Part shown: positions 17,345 to 25,968 of the stretch, piece by piece | Position numbering within the stretch: the stretch's first letter is position 1 | Layout of the letters: every line of letters begins with the position of its first letter | Assembly: GCA_017513135.1 (NCBI GenBank) | Contig: JAFWDH010000018.1 | Location: 1-64,000 of the forward strand | Length of the DNA stretch: 64,000 nt | Direction: 5' to 3' | From: Oscillospiraceae bacterium | GTDB lineage: Bacteria; Bacillota; Clostridia; Oscillospirales; Ruminococcaceae | The notes under the pieces: model-generated | The model's input: the letters and a program-made list of their open reading frames with translations, nothing else | Database searches by the model: none | Told to the model about the DNA's origin: nothing | Position numbers and translations under genes: made by a program

Positions 17345-19165
17345 TTATCCGAGGAATGCTGATGTCACCTCATCCTCATACTGTCTTGTATAGAGATTGT
17401 GATAATAGCCGTTCAGAGCCATCAGTTCATCATGTTTCCCGCGCTCCACGATCTTTCCGTCCTTGACGACCAGTATGATGTCGGCGTTCTTGACGGTGGA
17501 GATCCTGTGGGCGATCACTATCGATGTTCTTCCCTCGATTATGGTGTCTATGGCATTCTGTATCTTCTGCTCGATAATGGTATCGACAGATGCCGTGGCT
17601 TCGTCCAGCACCAGGATCCTCGGGTCACTGAGTATAGCTCTAGCGAAGGAGATCAGCTGCTTCTCTCCCGTCGACAGAGTGTCGCCGCCTTCTCCTATAT
17701 CGCCGACAAGTCCTCCGGGGACACGTTCTATGACCTCATCCGCCGAGCAGAGTTTCAGTGCTCGCATGATCTGATCCTCTGAAGCATCGGGGTTTCCGTA
17801 GAGCAGGTTCTCCCTGATGGTACCGGAGAACAGGTGCGGTGTCTGCTGCACGTATCCTATCGAGGAGTGCAGCCAGAGCTGTGAGCGTTCTCTCGCATCC
17901 CTCCCGTCAATGAGTATCTGTCCGTCTGTCGGCTCGTAGAACCTGCATACCAGGTTGACCAGAGTGGACTTACCTGCTCCGGTCTCACCGACTATGGCAA
18001 TGTTGGTACCGAAAGGTATCTTGAGATCGAAGTGTTCAAGCACGTATTCATCTCCGTCCGGATACATGAAAGACACGTCCCTGAACTCGATGTCGCCTTT
18101 CATCTCCTCCCAGTTTTCCTTCCTGGGATAGAATGAGTCGCCGTACTTCTCTATGACTTCAGGCGTATCCGTGACATCTGATCTGGTCTCCAGGATCTTG
18201 CTGACTCTCTCGATATTGACCTGTGTAGTGACCAGATCCGAGAATGCGTCAATTATCCATCTGACCGGCTCCATCATCCCCTGGGCATAGGACATGAACA
18301 GAGAGAACGTTCCGACTTCTTCCGTAGCTATATAACCGCCTCTCCAGAGAACGACTGCCAGAGCTGCTGAAGACGCAAAGTTCATCGTGACCGCGAACAG
18401 ACCCCTGAGCCTTGCCGCTCCGACGCTCTTGTGCCACATCTTTGAGGTGTCATTCACGAACTTGTCGATCATGGTATCCTCGATCACCAGAGACTTAATG
18501 GTCTTTGCGCCGGTGATCCCCTCGTTGAAATTGCCCGTGATGGTGGAGTTTATCTCCCTGACTTCCCGGTTGACCTCAATAAGCCTCTTCTGAAAAACGG
18601 AGAACAGTACCGCAACAACAGGGATTATAGAAACAACGAAAAGTGCCAGCTTTGCATTTATTGAGAACATGACCACCACTGACCCTATCAGATAGGTGGA
18701 GTGCCAGATAGTATCCATCAGAGACCAGGACGCCAGCGATCCTATCCTGGAGGAGTCACTCATTATCCTGGCATGCAGGTATCCTACACTGTTCTGGTTG
18801 AAGAACGAGAAAGCCAGTGTCTGCATGTGACTGAACATGGCGTTCCTTATGTCCCTGTTTATGCTGACTTCGACACGCAGCGCGTGCTCGCAGGCAACGT
18901 AGTTCGCCGCTGACTGAGTGAATATCATCAGCAGATATCCCGCTATGAACCAGCCGAGAGTGTCCACAGTACCTCCCTGCACGAAATGGTTGAGTGAATA
19001 CCTCTGGAACAATGGCATACCGATGTCCTGTACGCTTCCCAGAAGGCCGCATATCACCATGGTTATCAGCGTTCGCCTGTACGGCTTAACAAAGGGCAGT
19101 ATCTTTCCCACTCCGAAGAACGGAAGGCCTCTGTCTCTCTTTTCCACAGTCTTCTTACTGCTCAT
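17345..19165 (-). CDS. ABC exporter half-transporter, subunit B
   Basis: A 606-residue protein: six-span exporter domain (about 25-320) followed by an ATPase domain. Walker A is GETGAGKST, and Walker B LVLDEATAS keeps the catalytic Glu. The signature motif is changed to LSTGEKQ from LSGGQ. With the partner gene this gives one intact and one degenerate ATP site, as in TM287/288-type heterodimers. Start at 19165 is set by AGGAGG six bases upstream; it overlaps the partner stop by 11 bases, so equal synthesis is likely. Substrate unknown; multidrug or lipid-like export is usual. Confidence 0.9.
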   Translation of the reverse strand: MSSKKTVEKRDRGLPFFGVGKILPFVKPYRRTLITMVICGLLGSVQDIGMPLFQRYSLNHFVQGGTVDTLGWFIAGYLLMIFTQSAANYVACEHALRVEVSINRDIRNAMFSHMQTLAFSFFNQNSVGYLHARIMSDSSRIGSLASWSLMDTIWHSTYLIGSVVVMFSINAKLALFVVSIIPVVAVLFSVFQKRLIEVNREVREINSTITGNFNEGITGAKTIKSLVIEDTMIDKFVNDTSKMWHKSVGAARLRGLFAVTMNFASSAALAVVLWRGGYIATEEVGTFSLFMSYAQGMMEPVRWIIDAFSDLVTTQVNIERVSKILETRSDVTDTPEVIEKYGDSFYPRKENWEEMKGDIEFRDVSFMYPDGDEYVLEHFDLKIPFGTNIAIVGETGAGKSTLVNLVCRFYEPTDGQILIDGRDARERSQLWLHSSIGYVQQTPHLFSGTIRENLLYGNPDASEDQIMRALKLCSADEVIERVPGGLVGDIGEGGDTLSTGEKQLISFARAILSDPRILVLDEATASVDTIIEQKIQNAIDTIIEGRTSIVIAHRISTVKNADIILVVKDGKIVERGKHDELMALNGYYHNLYTRQYEDEVTSAFLG

Positions 19166-21002
19166 CAGCTGCCTCCTTTCCGCCCGACTGGATCTCATAG
19201 ATCTTCTGATAGATCCCTCCGGCAGATTTGAGTTCGTCATGGGTGCCCTCCTCCGAGATGCGCCCATGGTCCAGAACTATTATCTTGTCCGCCTTAGACA
19301 GCGTATTGATCCTGTGGGAAATCAGGATGATGCTGGCCGTTCCGAACCTCTTCTCAAGTGATGCCCGGATCTTGGCATCAGTCTCCATATCCACGGCGGA
19401 CAGGGAGTTGTCAAAGATCATTATCGGCGTATCCTTCATGAGAGTTCTTGCGATGGCAGCCCTCTGTTTCTGTCCTCCGGACAGTGTCACTCCCCTCTCA
19501 CCGACAAAAGTGTCGTATCCTTTGGCGAAGCCTTCAACGGCTTCGTCAAGGCATGCCGCAGCGGATGCCTCCCTTACACGTTCCATATCGATACCGGGTG
19601 AAGTGATCGCGATGTTCTCCGCTATGGACGCAGAGAAAAGGAAGGGCTCCTGCAGCACCATCCCTATATTCTCCCTAAGATGCTTGGTATCGATGTCTCT
19701 TATATCGACACCGCCTATCGTGATCCTGCCTCTGCCCCTCTGCACCTCATACAGCTTGTCAAGAAGCAGAACCATAGTGGACTTACCGCTTCCGGTTCCG
19801 CCCAGTATACCGAGGGTGCTTCCCGCCTTCATGGTGAAGTCTATGTCAGTAAGCACATCGGTCTCCCCGTCATAGGAGAAGCTGACGTGTTCGAATCTTA
19901 TATCTTTGTCGAGATCAGGCCTCTGTGCATCGGGCTCATTCTCTTCCTCATCCGCACGCTGGATCTCGCTGATCCTCTCCACTGAGACTCCGGCTCTGCT
20001 CATCTCAGAGAGAACCCTCCCCAGCTGCCTTACGGGCCATGCCATCATGGAGTTGTAGGAGATGAAAGCGACATATTCGCCCGCAAGCATCCTTCCCTTC
20101 ACTGCCAGCCATGCGCCGACGGCTATCACTACCAGCACCTGTATCCCGCACAGGGTGTCAGATACGCACCAGAACCGGCTCATGAGTTTTGCCATCTCAC
20201 GCCACAGTCCCGTGTACTGCTCGTTATGAGCCTCGAACCTGTCCCTCTCATATTTCTCGCGTCCGAATGCCCTGACGACCCTGACTCCGGTCAGGTTCTC
20301 CTGAGCCATTGCTGACAGGACTCCCTCGCTCTCGTCACAGACTCTGAATTTCGTTCTCATCCTGCTCTGGTATACAAGCGAATAGATGAAGATCACCGGT
20401 GTAGGGATCAGCGCTATGAATGTGAGACGCGGATTCATGGAGAACATAAAGGTCATGGACAGTATCAGCATTATCAGTATCCTGACCACTGACGTCATCT
20501 GCTCCGAGATGAACCTCCTGAGAGTGTCTATGTCTGACGTGCATCTCTGGATTATGTCTCCTGTATGGTTCTTCATGTGCCACTCAAAAGGAAGCCTCTC
20601 GATATGCGAGAACAGAGTGTCCCTCATCGTCTTCGCGAGCGTTTCCGACCCTTTGGTGTTGCTCACCCTGAAGACATACTGTGCGACAGCTTTGACAGCC
20701 GCCACAGCCATGACTGCCAGCGACACGATCCACAGGTCCTGCCTGAGTCTCTGTGTTCCGCCGAACCAGCCTGTGATGGTCCGCACTATGGACGTCATTT
20801 CATCGCTGCCGCCTATGACGTTATCTATGGCGCATCTCAGGATCTGAGGTATCACCATGTCGGCGCCGGAAGCGATGAATGAGCAGGTGATGCTCAGCAC
20901 AAAGTATCCCCAGCTGCCTTTCATAAACGAATAGAGCAGGGAACTGTCGCTAATGTTCCTGTTTTCCTTAACTGAGTTCAAAACCGATTCCTCTGACATC
21001 AT
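19155..21002 (-). CDS. ABC exporter half-transporter, subunit A (degenerate Walker B)
   Basis: A 615-residue exporter half: six-span domain then ATPase. Walker A GGTGSGKST and signature [10 protein letters not shown] are canonical, but Walker B reads IMIFDNSLSAVD, with Asn in place of the catalytic Glu. Its site therefore binds but probably does not hydrolyse ATP. Tandem ATG codons at 21002 and 20999 have no ribosome site, and the predicted transcript start is only about 9 bases upstream, so it may be read from a nearly leaderless message. Confidence 0.88.
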   Translation of the reverse strand: MMSEESVLNSVKENRNISDSSLLYSFMKGSWGYFVLSITCSFIASGADMVIPQILRCAIDNVIGGSDEMTSIVRTITGWFGGTQRLRQDLWIVSLAVMAVAAVKAVAQYVFRVSNTKGSETLAKTMRDTLFSHIERLPFEWHMKNHTGDIIQRCTSDIDTLRRFISEQMTSVVRILIMLILSMTFMFSMNPRLTFIALIPTPVIFIYSLVYQSRMRTKFRVCDESEGVLSAMAQENLTGVRVVRAFGREKYERDRFEAHNEQYTGLWREMAKLMSRFWCVSDTLCGIQVLVVIAVGAWLAVKGRMLAGEYVAFISYNSMMAWPVRQLGRVLSEMSRAGVSVERISEIQRADEEENEPDAQRPDLDKDIRFEHVSFSYDGETDVLTDIDFTMKAGSTLGILGGTGSGKSTMVLLLDKLYEVQRGRGRITIGGVDIRDIDTKHLRENIGMVLQEPFLFSASIAENIAITSPGIDMERVREASAAACLDEAVEGFAKGYDTFVGERGVTLSGGQKQRAAIARTLMKDTPIMIFDNSLSAVDMETDAKIRASLEKRFGTASIILISHRINTLSKADKIIVLDHGRISEEGTHDELKSAGGIYQKIYEIQSGGKEAADEQ

Positions 21003-21018
21003 CAATTAGTAAGATACA

Positions 21019-21046
21019 ATAATAAGTCTATCAGACTGTCCAGCAA
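21019..21046 (-). promoter_or_regulatory. candidate promoter of the ABC exporter operon
   Basis: Minus strand: TTGCTG (21041-21046), 16-base spacer, TATTAT (21019-21024), placing the start of transcription near 21011. Confidence 0.4.
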
Positions 21047-21071
21047 AAAGTAATAACAGTGCCGTTACGGT

Positions 21072-21581
21072 TCACGGAACTGTTATATCTCTGAATTCCA
21101 GCGGTATGATCTTTTCCAGCACCGCCGGAGAAAGCTCCACCTGACATCCTATTCTGCCGCCGCTGAACAGTATCTTATCGAACAGTTCCGCTGTTTCATC
21201 TATGACAGTTCTGTACTGTTTCTTCATCCCTATCGGCGAACATCCTCCGTGGACGTATCCGGTGAGCGGGAGCAGTTCCTTCGATCTGATCATCGCGATG
21301 CTCTTCTCAGAGACAGATGCGGCGGCTTTTTTCAGGTCCAGTTCGCATCTTACCGGCACCATGAACACATAGTGTTCCCCGCTGTGTCCCTGTGTGACGA
21401 GAGTCTTGAAGACCCTGTCAGGATCCTCCCCGAGCATCTCGGCTACTTCCGTGCCGCTGGCAGCCTCGCCGTCTCCGTAAAAGAAGTATCCGAAATCCGC
21501 ACCTCTCTGCTCAAGGATCCTCATAACATTGGTCTTATCTGTGCTGACTCCGTCAGAACCTCCGTTTTTCCGCTGTTTCAA
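21072..21581 (-). CDS. ybaK: Cys-tRNA(Pro)/Cys-tRNA(Cys) deacylase, YbaK/EbsC family
   Basis: A 169-residue trans-editing enzyme that hydrolyses mischarged Cys-tRNA(Pro). Family features: EVAEMLGEDPDRVFKTLV, the conserved lysine region DLKKAAASVSEK, and GGCSPIGMKK. Start is a TTG at 21581 preceded by GGGAGG six bases upstream and overlapping the chorismate mutase/shikimate kinase gene by 29 bases. It is thus the last gene of the aro operon. Confidence 0.9.
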   Translation of the reverse strand: MKQRKNGGSDGVSTDKTNVMRILEQRGADFGYFFYGDGEAASGTEVAEMLGEDPDRVFKTLVTQGHSGEHYVFMVPVRCELDLKKAAASVSEKSIAMIRSKELLPLTGYVHGGCSPIGMKKQYRTVIDETAELFDKILFSGGRIGCQVELSPAVLEKIIPLEFRDITVP

Positions 21582-22362
21582 GAAAATCCTCCCAGATCTG
21601 AGCCGCGCAGTTCTCCGCGGTCCCGTTATTGTCTGCCGTCCTGTCCCTGAAAGACAGATACATGTGGCGTCTGCGCCGGTACATCTCCATCATGTCAGTT
21701 CCGCTGGACAGCGGTCTTCCGTCAGTCGGCAGCAGTTTTGTGTCCCGCTCAAGATGATATATTATTCCGCTTCTGTGGAGCGGGAGATAGTTCTCCGATC
21801 TCGTTACGGTTCCTCCTCCGGTGGCTATGATCACGCCGGAACTCAGTGCTGCCTTTCTGACAGCCTCGCTCTCGATCCTCCTGAAAGCATCCTCTCCGTC
21901 ACTCTCTATTATCTCGGGAACACTGCGTCCGGCAGTTTCCGCCGCAAGATCGTCCGTTTCGATGACAGGCCTTCCTGTCATGTTCCCGAGGATGCCCGAG
22001 ACCGTCGTCTTTCCGCTTCCGGGCATCCCTATAAGGATTATGTTGAGGGAGCTCTTCCTGGTTTCCGAGACAGCCTTCCAGGATTCCGAATCCCTGAAAT
22101 CACCGTCGATAAGTTCATTCTGACGCTCTCTTGAGATTTCAAGCAGGACCCTGAACAGCTTCTCAGCATAGTATTCCTGTCCGGCGGATTCTTCTCTTAC
22201 CGCCCTGATTATCTCTTCTTCCCTCAGAGCATTTATTACCGGCGCTCCGCTCTCCTTCTTTGTGTGAGCGACCTCAGAAGAGCAGTCGAGCCGTTTCAGA
22301 AACAGCTTCAGAAGTTCCGGGTCTATCCTGTCTATCTCTTCTCTTATCTCAGCAAGTTCCAT
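21553..22362 (-). CDS. bifunctional chorismate mutase / shikimate kinase
   Basis: A 269-residue fusion of two aromatic amino-acid enzymes. Residues 1-85 are an AroQ-type chorismate mutase (IREEIDRIDPELLKLFLKR and the downstream helix), which makes prephenate. Residues 105-269 are shikimate kinase with Walker A GMPGSGKT (112-119), ETDD for shikimate and Mg, TGGGTV and GRPL. ATG at 22362 is preferred over the GTG at 22368, which sits too close to GGAG. Overlaps aroC by 19 bases. Confidence 0.92.
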   Translation of the reverse strand: MELAEIREEIDRIDPELLKLFLKRLDCSSEVAHTKKESGAPVINALREEEIIRAVREESAGQEYYAEKLFRVLLEISRERQNELIDGDFRDSESWKAVSETRKSSLNIILIGMPGSGKTTVSGILGNMTGRPVIETDDLAAETAGRSVPEIIESDGEDAFRRIESEAVRKAALSSGVIIATGGGTVTRSENYLPLHRSGIIYHLERDTKLLPTDGRPLSSGTDMMEMYRRRRHMYLSFRDRTADNNGTAENCAAQIWEDFLETAEKRRF

Positions 22363-23441
22363 TCCCACTCTCCGTATATCGAATCCAGGATCACGATCGC
22401 TGCTGCCGCTTCAACGACAGGGACCGCGCGCACGGCTATGCAGGGATCATGCCTCCCTCCGATAGATATTTCGGTCTGTTCCATTCTGGACAGCGATACC
22501 GTCCGCTGAGGTCTGGATATCGACGGGGTCGGCCTGAATGCAACGCGGAACACCACAGGCATTCCGTTGGTTATACCGCCCTGAATACCGCCGGATCTGT
22601 TAGTCTCCGTACACAGCCTGCCGTCCCTGATGATGATGGGGTCATTGCTTCGGGATCCTCTCATTGCCGAAATGCGGAATCCGTCACCGAACTCCACTCC
22701 CCTGACGCCCGGGATCCCGAAGACCGCACGTGATATATCTCCCTCCAGTCCCTGGAAAAGCGGACCTCCCACACCTGCGGGGATCCCGGTCACAGCGCAT
22801 TCCACGGTCCCTCCTACGGAATCTCCTTCCGAGCCTGCAGCCAGTATCTCCATGCGCATCTTCTCGCCTGCATCATCATTTATGACAGGGATCTCTTTGG
22901 AAGAGACAGTCATGAAGAGCTCTTCCTGCGGATACAGGGGAAAGGGATCGTCTTCAGCGTCTCCGACGCTGTATAGATGCGCGCCTGCAAAAACACCCAT
23001 CCTTCTGAGCATCTGGAGCGCTATTCCGCCTGCAACGCACAAAGGAGCCGTCATCCTTCCCGAGAATGGTCCTCCGCCTCTCATATCCATCTTTCCACCG
23101 TATTTGAGCCATGCGGTCAGGTCCGCATGTGAAGGTCTGGGCGTATCAGCTATCTTCTCATAATCCGACGATCTCTGTGAAGTGTTAGGGATCACGGCTC
23201 TCAGCACCCCGCCGTCTGTGACGCCGCAGTTCAGTCCGGTCTCAAACACAGGTACGTCCCCTTCCCGTCTTGCTGATGTCAGAGGACTTCTTCCGGGAGC
23301 CCTGCGGAGCAGAAATCTCTGCAGTTCTTCGGTGTTCACCGCAAATCCGGCCGGCAGTCCTTCGATCTCCACAGCTACGTTCTCTCCGTGAGAGGATCCT
23401 GAGATCCTTACTCTGATATTCTGTCCGGTCTCATACCACAT
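22344..23441 (-). CDS. aroC: chorismate synthase
   Basis: A 365-residue flavin-dependent lyase turning EPSP into chorismate. Recognised by GSSHGE near the N-terminus, MRGGGPFSGRMTAP (usual GGGRSSxRET region, with Pro in place of the first Arg) and GGRHDPCIAVRAVPVVEA. GGAGGA lies upstream of the ATG, and the gene overlaps aroA by 11 bases. The altered GGG loop is a departure from the family worth noting, although the flavin-site residues after it are kept. Confidence 0.94.
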   Translation of the reverse strand: MWYETGQNIRVRISGSSHGENVAVEIEGLPAGFAVNTEELQRFLLRRAPGRSPLTSARREGDVPVFETGLNCGVTDGGVLRAVIPNTSQRSSDYEKIADTPRPSHADLTAWLKYGGKMDMRGGGPFSGRMTAPLCVAGGIALQMLRRMGVFAGAHLYSVGDAEDDPFPLYPQEELFMTVSSKEIPVINDDAGEKMRMEILAAGSEGDSVGGTVECAVTGIPAGVGGPLFQGLEGDISRAVFGIPGVRGVEFGDGFRISAMRGSRSNDPIIIRDGRLCTETNRSGGIQGGITNGMPVVFRVAFRPTPSISRPQRTVSLSRMEQTEISIGGRHDPCIAVRAVPVVEAAAAIVILDSIYGEWEWNLLR

Positions 23442-24696
23442 CGACTATTCCTCCGAGATTTCTGAGATCATCAAAAAAAGCCGGATATGACTTGTTGATA
23501 CATTCTGCACTGCGGATCACCATCTCAATGCCGAGGGAATATGCAGCGACCGCAGCGGCCATCACGACACGGTGGTCACTGACTGCATCTGCATTCCCGC
23601 TGTTTCTGACAGCTGAGCCTCTTACCTCGAAGACATCGTCGCATACAGATACCTCAGCGCCTAGACTGCCGATCAGCTGTCCGATGCTCTTTATGCGGTC
23701 GCTTTCCTTATACCGCAGTCTTGAACAGTTCCTGAAAACCGACCTTTCCGAAGAGCCGGCGCACAGCGCGGTGACCACAGGGAACAGGTCCGGGATCATA
23801 TCAATATCCAGATCAATGCCTCTCAGCTTATCGGCTCCTGTCACTCTAACAGAGGTGCCGGTCACTTCAGCTCCTACGCCAAGCATGGAAAGGATTTCTG
23901 TTATGCCTCTGTCAGCCTGAAAAGTCACACTGTCAAGGCCTGTCACTGTCACATCGCTGCCCTTATACGCCGCAGCTGCAGCCAGCAGAGCCGCAGCTCC
24001 TGACCAGTCGCCGCCGACAGTTTCCGAGCCGGGTGATCTGTACGGCCCTCTCACTGTGAAAGTCCCCTCACTCTCTTCTGCCGAAGCGCCGAATCTTTTC
24101 ATTATGTCCATGGTCATCCTGACGTATCCGTAGGAGCCCAGACGGGACGTCACTTTCACTGTTGCGCCATCCGGCATAAGCGCGCCGGCCATAAGGAGTC
24201 CCGATACATACTGCGAACTGATATTGCCCGGGACACAGAACCTGCTGTCAGCAAGTCTTTTCTTCTGGATCAGCGGAAGAGAGTCCGCGCTGAAGCATGC
24301 CCCGCACCTTTCAAGAGCGCTTATCAGATCAGCAATAGGTCTGGACAAAAGGCTGTCCCTTCCGCGGAACTTCGCTGCGCTGCATGCAGCGGCTGCAACA
24401 GGGATCATGAATCTGAGTGTGGAACCGCTCTCGCCGCATTCCAGCACCGGTTCCTGCGCCGCTGTTCTGACAGGCACTACAGTGACCGTATCTCCACAGC
24501 ATGATATCTCTGCTCCAAGCTCTCTGAGACAGGTGACAGTTGCAAGGATATCGTCTGCCATATCCTCTTCACATCCGCGGATAACGACCGCCGAATCTGA
24601 AAAGGCAGAACAGATCAGCATCCTGTGAAGCTCCGATTTGGAAGCATGTGCCGGGACAGTTCCCTTAAGAGGTCCCGGGGTTATCTTTATGTCCAT
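23431..24696 (-). CDS. aroA: 3-phosphoshikimate 1-carboxyvinyltransferase (EPSP synthase)
   Basis: A 421-residue enzyme joining shikimate-3-phosphate and phosphoenolpyruvate. Seen: ASKSELHR at residues 18-25, GESGSTLRF for the phosphoenolpyruvate site (GESGST in place of the GNAGTA of E. coli), SSQYVSGLLMAG, and RYKESDRI near the C-terminus. GGGAGAG precedes the ATG. First gene of aroA-aroC-mutase/kinase-ybaK, each overlapping the next. Confidence 0.95.
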   Translation of the reverse strand: MDIKITPGPLKGTVPAHASKSELHRMLICSAFSDSAVVIRGCEEDMADDILATVTCLRELGAEISCCGDTVTVVPVRTAAQEPVLECGESGSTLRFMIPVAAAACSAAKFRGRDSLLSRPIADLISALERCGACFSADSLPLIQKKRLADSRFCVPGNISSQYVSGLLMAGALMPDGATVKVTSRLGSYGYVRMTMDIMKRFGASAEESEGTFTVRGPYRSPGSETVGGDWSGAAALLAAAAAYKGSDVTVTGLDSVTFQADRGITEILSMLGVGAEVTGTSVRVTGADKLRGIDLDIDMIPDLFPVVTALCAGSSERSVFRNCSRLRYKESDRIKSIGQLIGSLGAEVSVCDDVFEVRGSAVRNSGNADAVSDHRVVMAAAVAAYSLGIEMVIRSAECINKSYPAFFDDLRNLGGIVDVV

Positions 24697-24713
24697 TTCT
24701 CTCCCGATATATC

Positions 24714-24764
24714 AAAAAACTGCGTCTGCTTCCGGAGACAGTGCCCCCTGAAAGAAAACGCAGT
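24714..24764 (-). terminator. terminator between the UroD-type gene and aroA
   Basis: Minus strand: ACTGCGT and ACGCAGT form a 7-base stem with a 32-base loop followed by T6. It ends only a few bases before the aroA ribosome site, leaving no room for a promoter between it and aroA. Confidence 0.6.
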
Positions 24765-24782
24765 CGTCGAAAGCCGGCGCGA

Positions 24783-25847
24783 TCAGTCCTGATAGCCCAG
24801 TCTTGAACGTCTGTAAAGTTCCTTCTCAAAAGCCTCGCTGTCAAAGAAAGCTCCCACCCTGATAGGCCTGCCTTTTACAACGAACCTGTCAGCAATATCG
24901 TCAGCAAGCCTTACGGCAGCCTCATCATCTTCCGGTCTGTCCTCGAGCCTGACGCCGAAGATCATTTTGTCCCCGTACTCTCTGAAAAGCATATCCATAT
25001 CATTCATGGGCTGAGGAGTCCAGGAATCCCATCCGGCTTCTATGAAACATTCAACCCTGGATTCGGTATACCCGCAGGAATGCAGATCCGCGATCATTCC
25101 CTTTGAGTGAATATGATCCACAGTCCTCTTCATATGAGGGACTATCACATCCATTCCTGTGTCCAGCGAGAAGAACGGCTGAGCCTGTCCGCCCCAGTCA
25201 TCGTGAACACGGATGCAGTTCACCTGAGGGAAATACTCCGCGATCTTATCTATCACTTTGCAGATAACATCTGTAGTCGCGGTGAACAGCTCCTGGACTG
25301 CATCCTCCTGATCCTCATCGATCAGGGCAACTGCCGCATTCTCAAATCCCATAAAGGAGACCAGTCTCTCAAACCATGCGCCGGAGTACAGTGTTGTCGT
25401 GATCCACTCTCCGCTCTGCAGCAGTTCGCGGTTCGCTTCCGCGCTCTCCTTCCAGTTCCAGCTGTCAACATCCGGGAGAGTAATGATCTCTTTCCAGTCA
25501 TTGGCATCATCCAGCACCTCTGTTCCCGGCCGGACCATGGAGCCTCTCGCCTCCATGGAGTACTCCCACTGTATGCCGTACATATCCGGTCCGCCGGCCT
25601 GTGTGGCATTGTCGATGTGCTCCGCTCCGGATACCATGCCTCTGGCGATATTGTCCGGTATGCATATCGGATCGATGTTGAGCGTATCCATCGGGGACGG
25701 CATCCAGACAGGTTCCCTCTGCCTGTATGTCCTTGACATATTCTCCGCATCGGAGATCGGTCTGTCGTAGATCCTTTTCACCCGGCGTCCGAGGTCCTTG
25801 ACGCTCAGTATATTCAATTCCTTCTCATCAAAAGGTATAGATGACAT
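24783..25847 (-). CDS. UroD-fold methyltransferase-like protein (MtaA/corrinoid type)
   Basis: A 354-residue protein of the uroporphyrinogen decarboxylase superfamily, in the branch that moves methyl groups to or from corrinoid proteins. HSC at 256-258 matches the zinc-binding HxC motif of MtaA-type enzymes, but the second Cys expected about 77 residues later is absent (the region reads VGAFFDSE). Neighbouring activator and corrinoid genes support methyl transfer over heme synthesis. Start at 25847 follows AGGAG; the open frame upstream lacks a ribosome site. The methyl donor is unknown. Confidence 0.72.
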   Translation of the reverse strand: MSSIPFDEKELNILSVKDLGRRVKRIYDRPISDAENMSRTYRQREPVWMPSPMDTLNIDPICIPDNIARGMVSGAEHIDNATQAGGPDMYGIQWEYSMEARGSMVRPGTEVLDDANDWKEIITLPDVDSWNWKESAEANRELLQSGEWITTTLYSGAWFERLVSFMGFENAAVALIDEDQEDAVQELFTATTDVICKVIDKIAEYFPQVNCIRVHDDWGGQAQPFFSLDTGMDVIVPHMKRTVDHIHSKGMIADLHSCGYTESRVECFIEAGWDSWTPQPMNDMDMLFREYGDKMIFGVRLEDRPEDDEAAVRLADDIADRFVVKGRPIRVGAFFDSEAFEKELYRRSRLGYQD

Positions 25848-25875
25848 CTGCTCTTTCTCCTTTGTTATCTGTATG

Positions 25876-25905
25876 GAATATATCATATTCGCGGGTATAG
25901 AGAAA
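25876..25905 (-). promoter_or_regulatory. candidate promoter and dyad for the UroD-type gene
   Basis: Minus strand: TTTCTC (25900-25905), 17-base spacer, TATATT (25877-25882) preceded by TGA. A dyad GAATAT (25876-25881) / ATATTC (25885-25890) covers the -10 box and could be a GntR-type site. Confidence 0.35.
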
Positions 25906-25968
25906 GCACAACCGTGGTAGAATAGCAATTACAGGAACCACTATGTGTCAACGCGGAGATCATTATAT

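Noticed and set aside
22344..22368. GTG at 22368 as start of the mutase/kinase gene
   Set aside because: It lies only a base or so from GGAG, too close for initiation; ATG at 22362 is properly spaced.
24697..24782. T-box or leader-peptide attenuator before aroA
   Set aside because: The region is too short for a T-box and I see no leader ORF with clustered aromatic codons; only a simple terminator is supported.
24783..25847. Heme-pathway uroporphyrinogen decarboxylase (hemE)
   Set aside because: The HxC motif and the corrinoid/activator neighbours fit the methyltransferase branch; no other heme genes are nearby.
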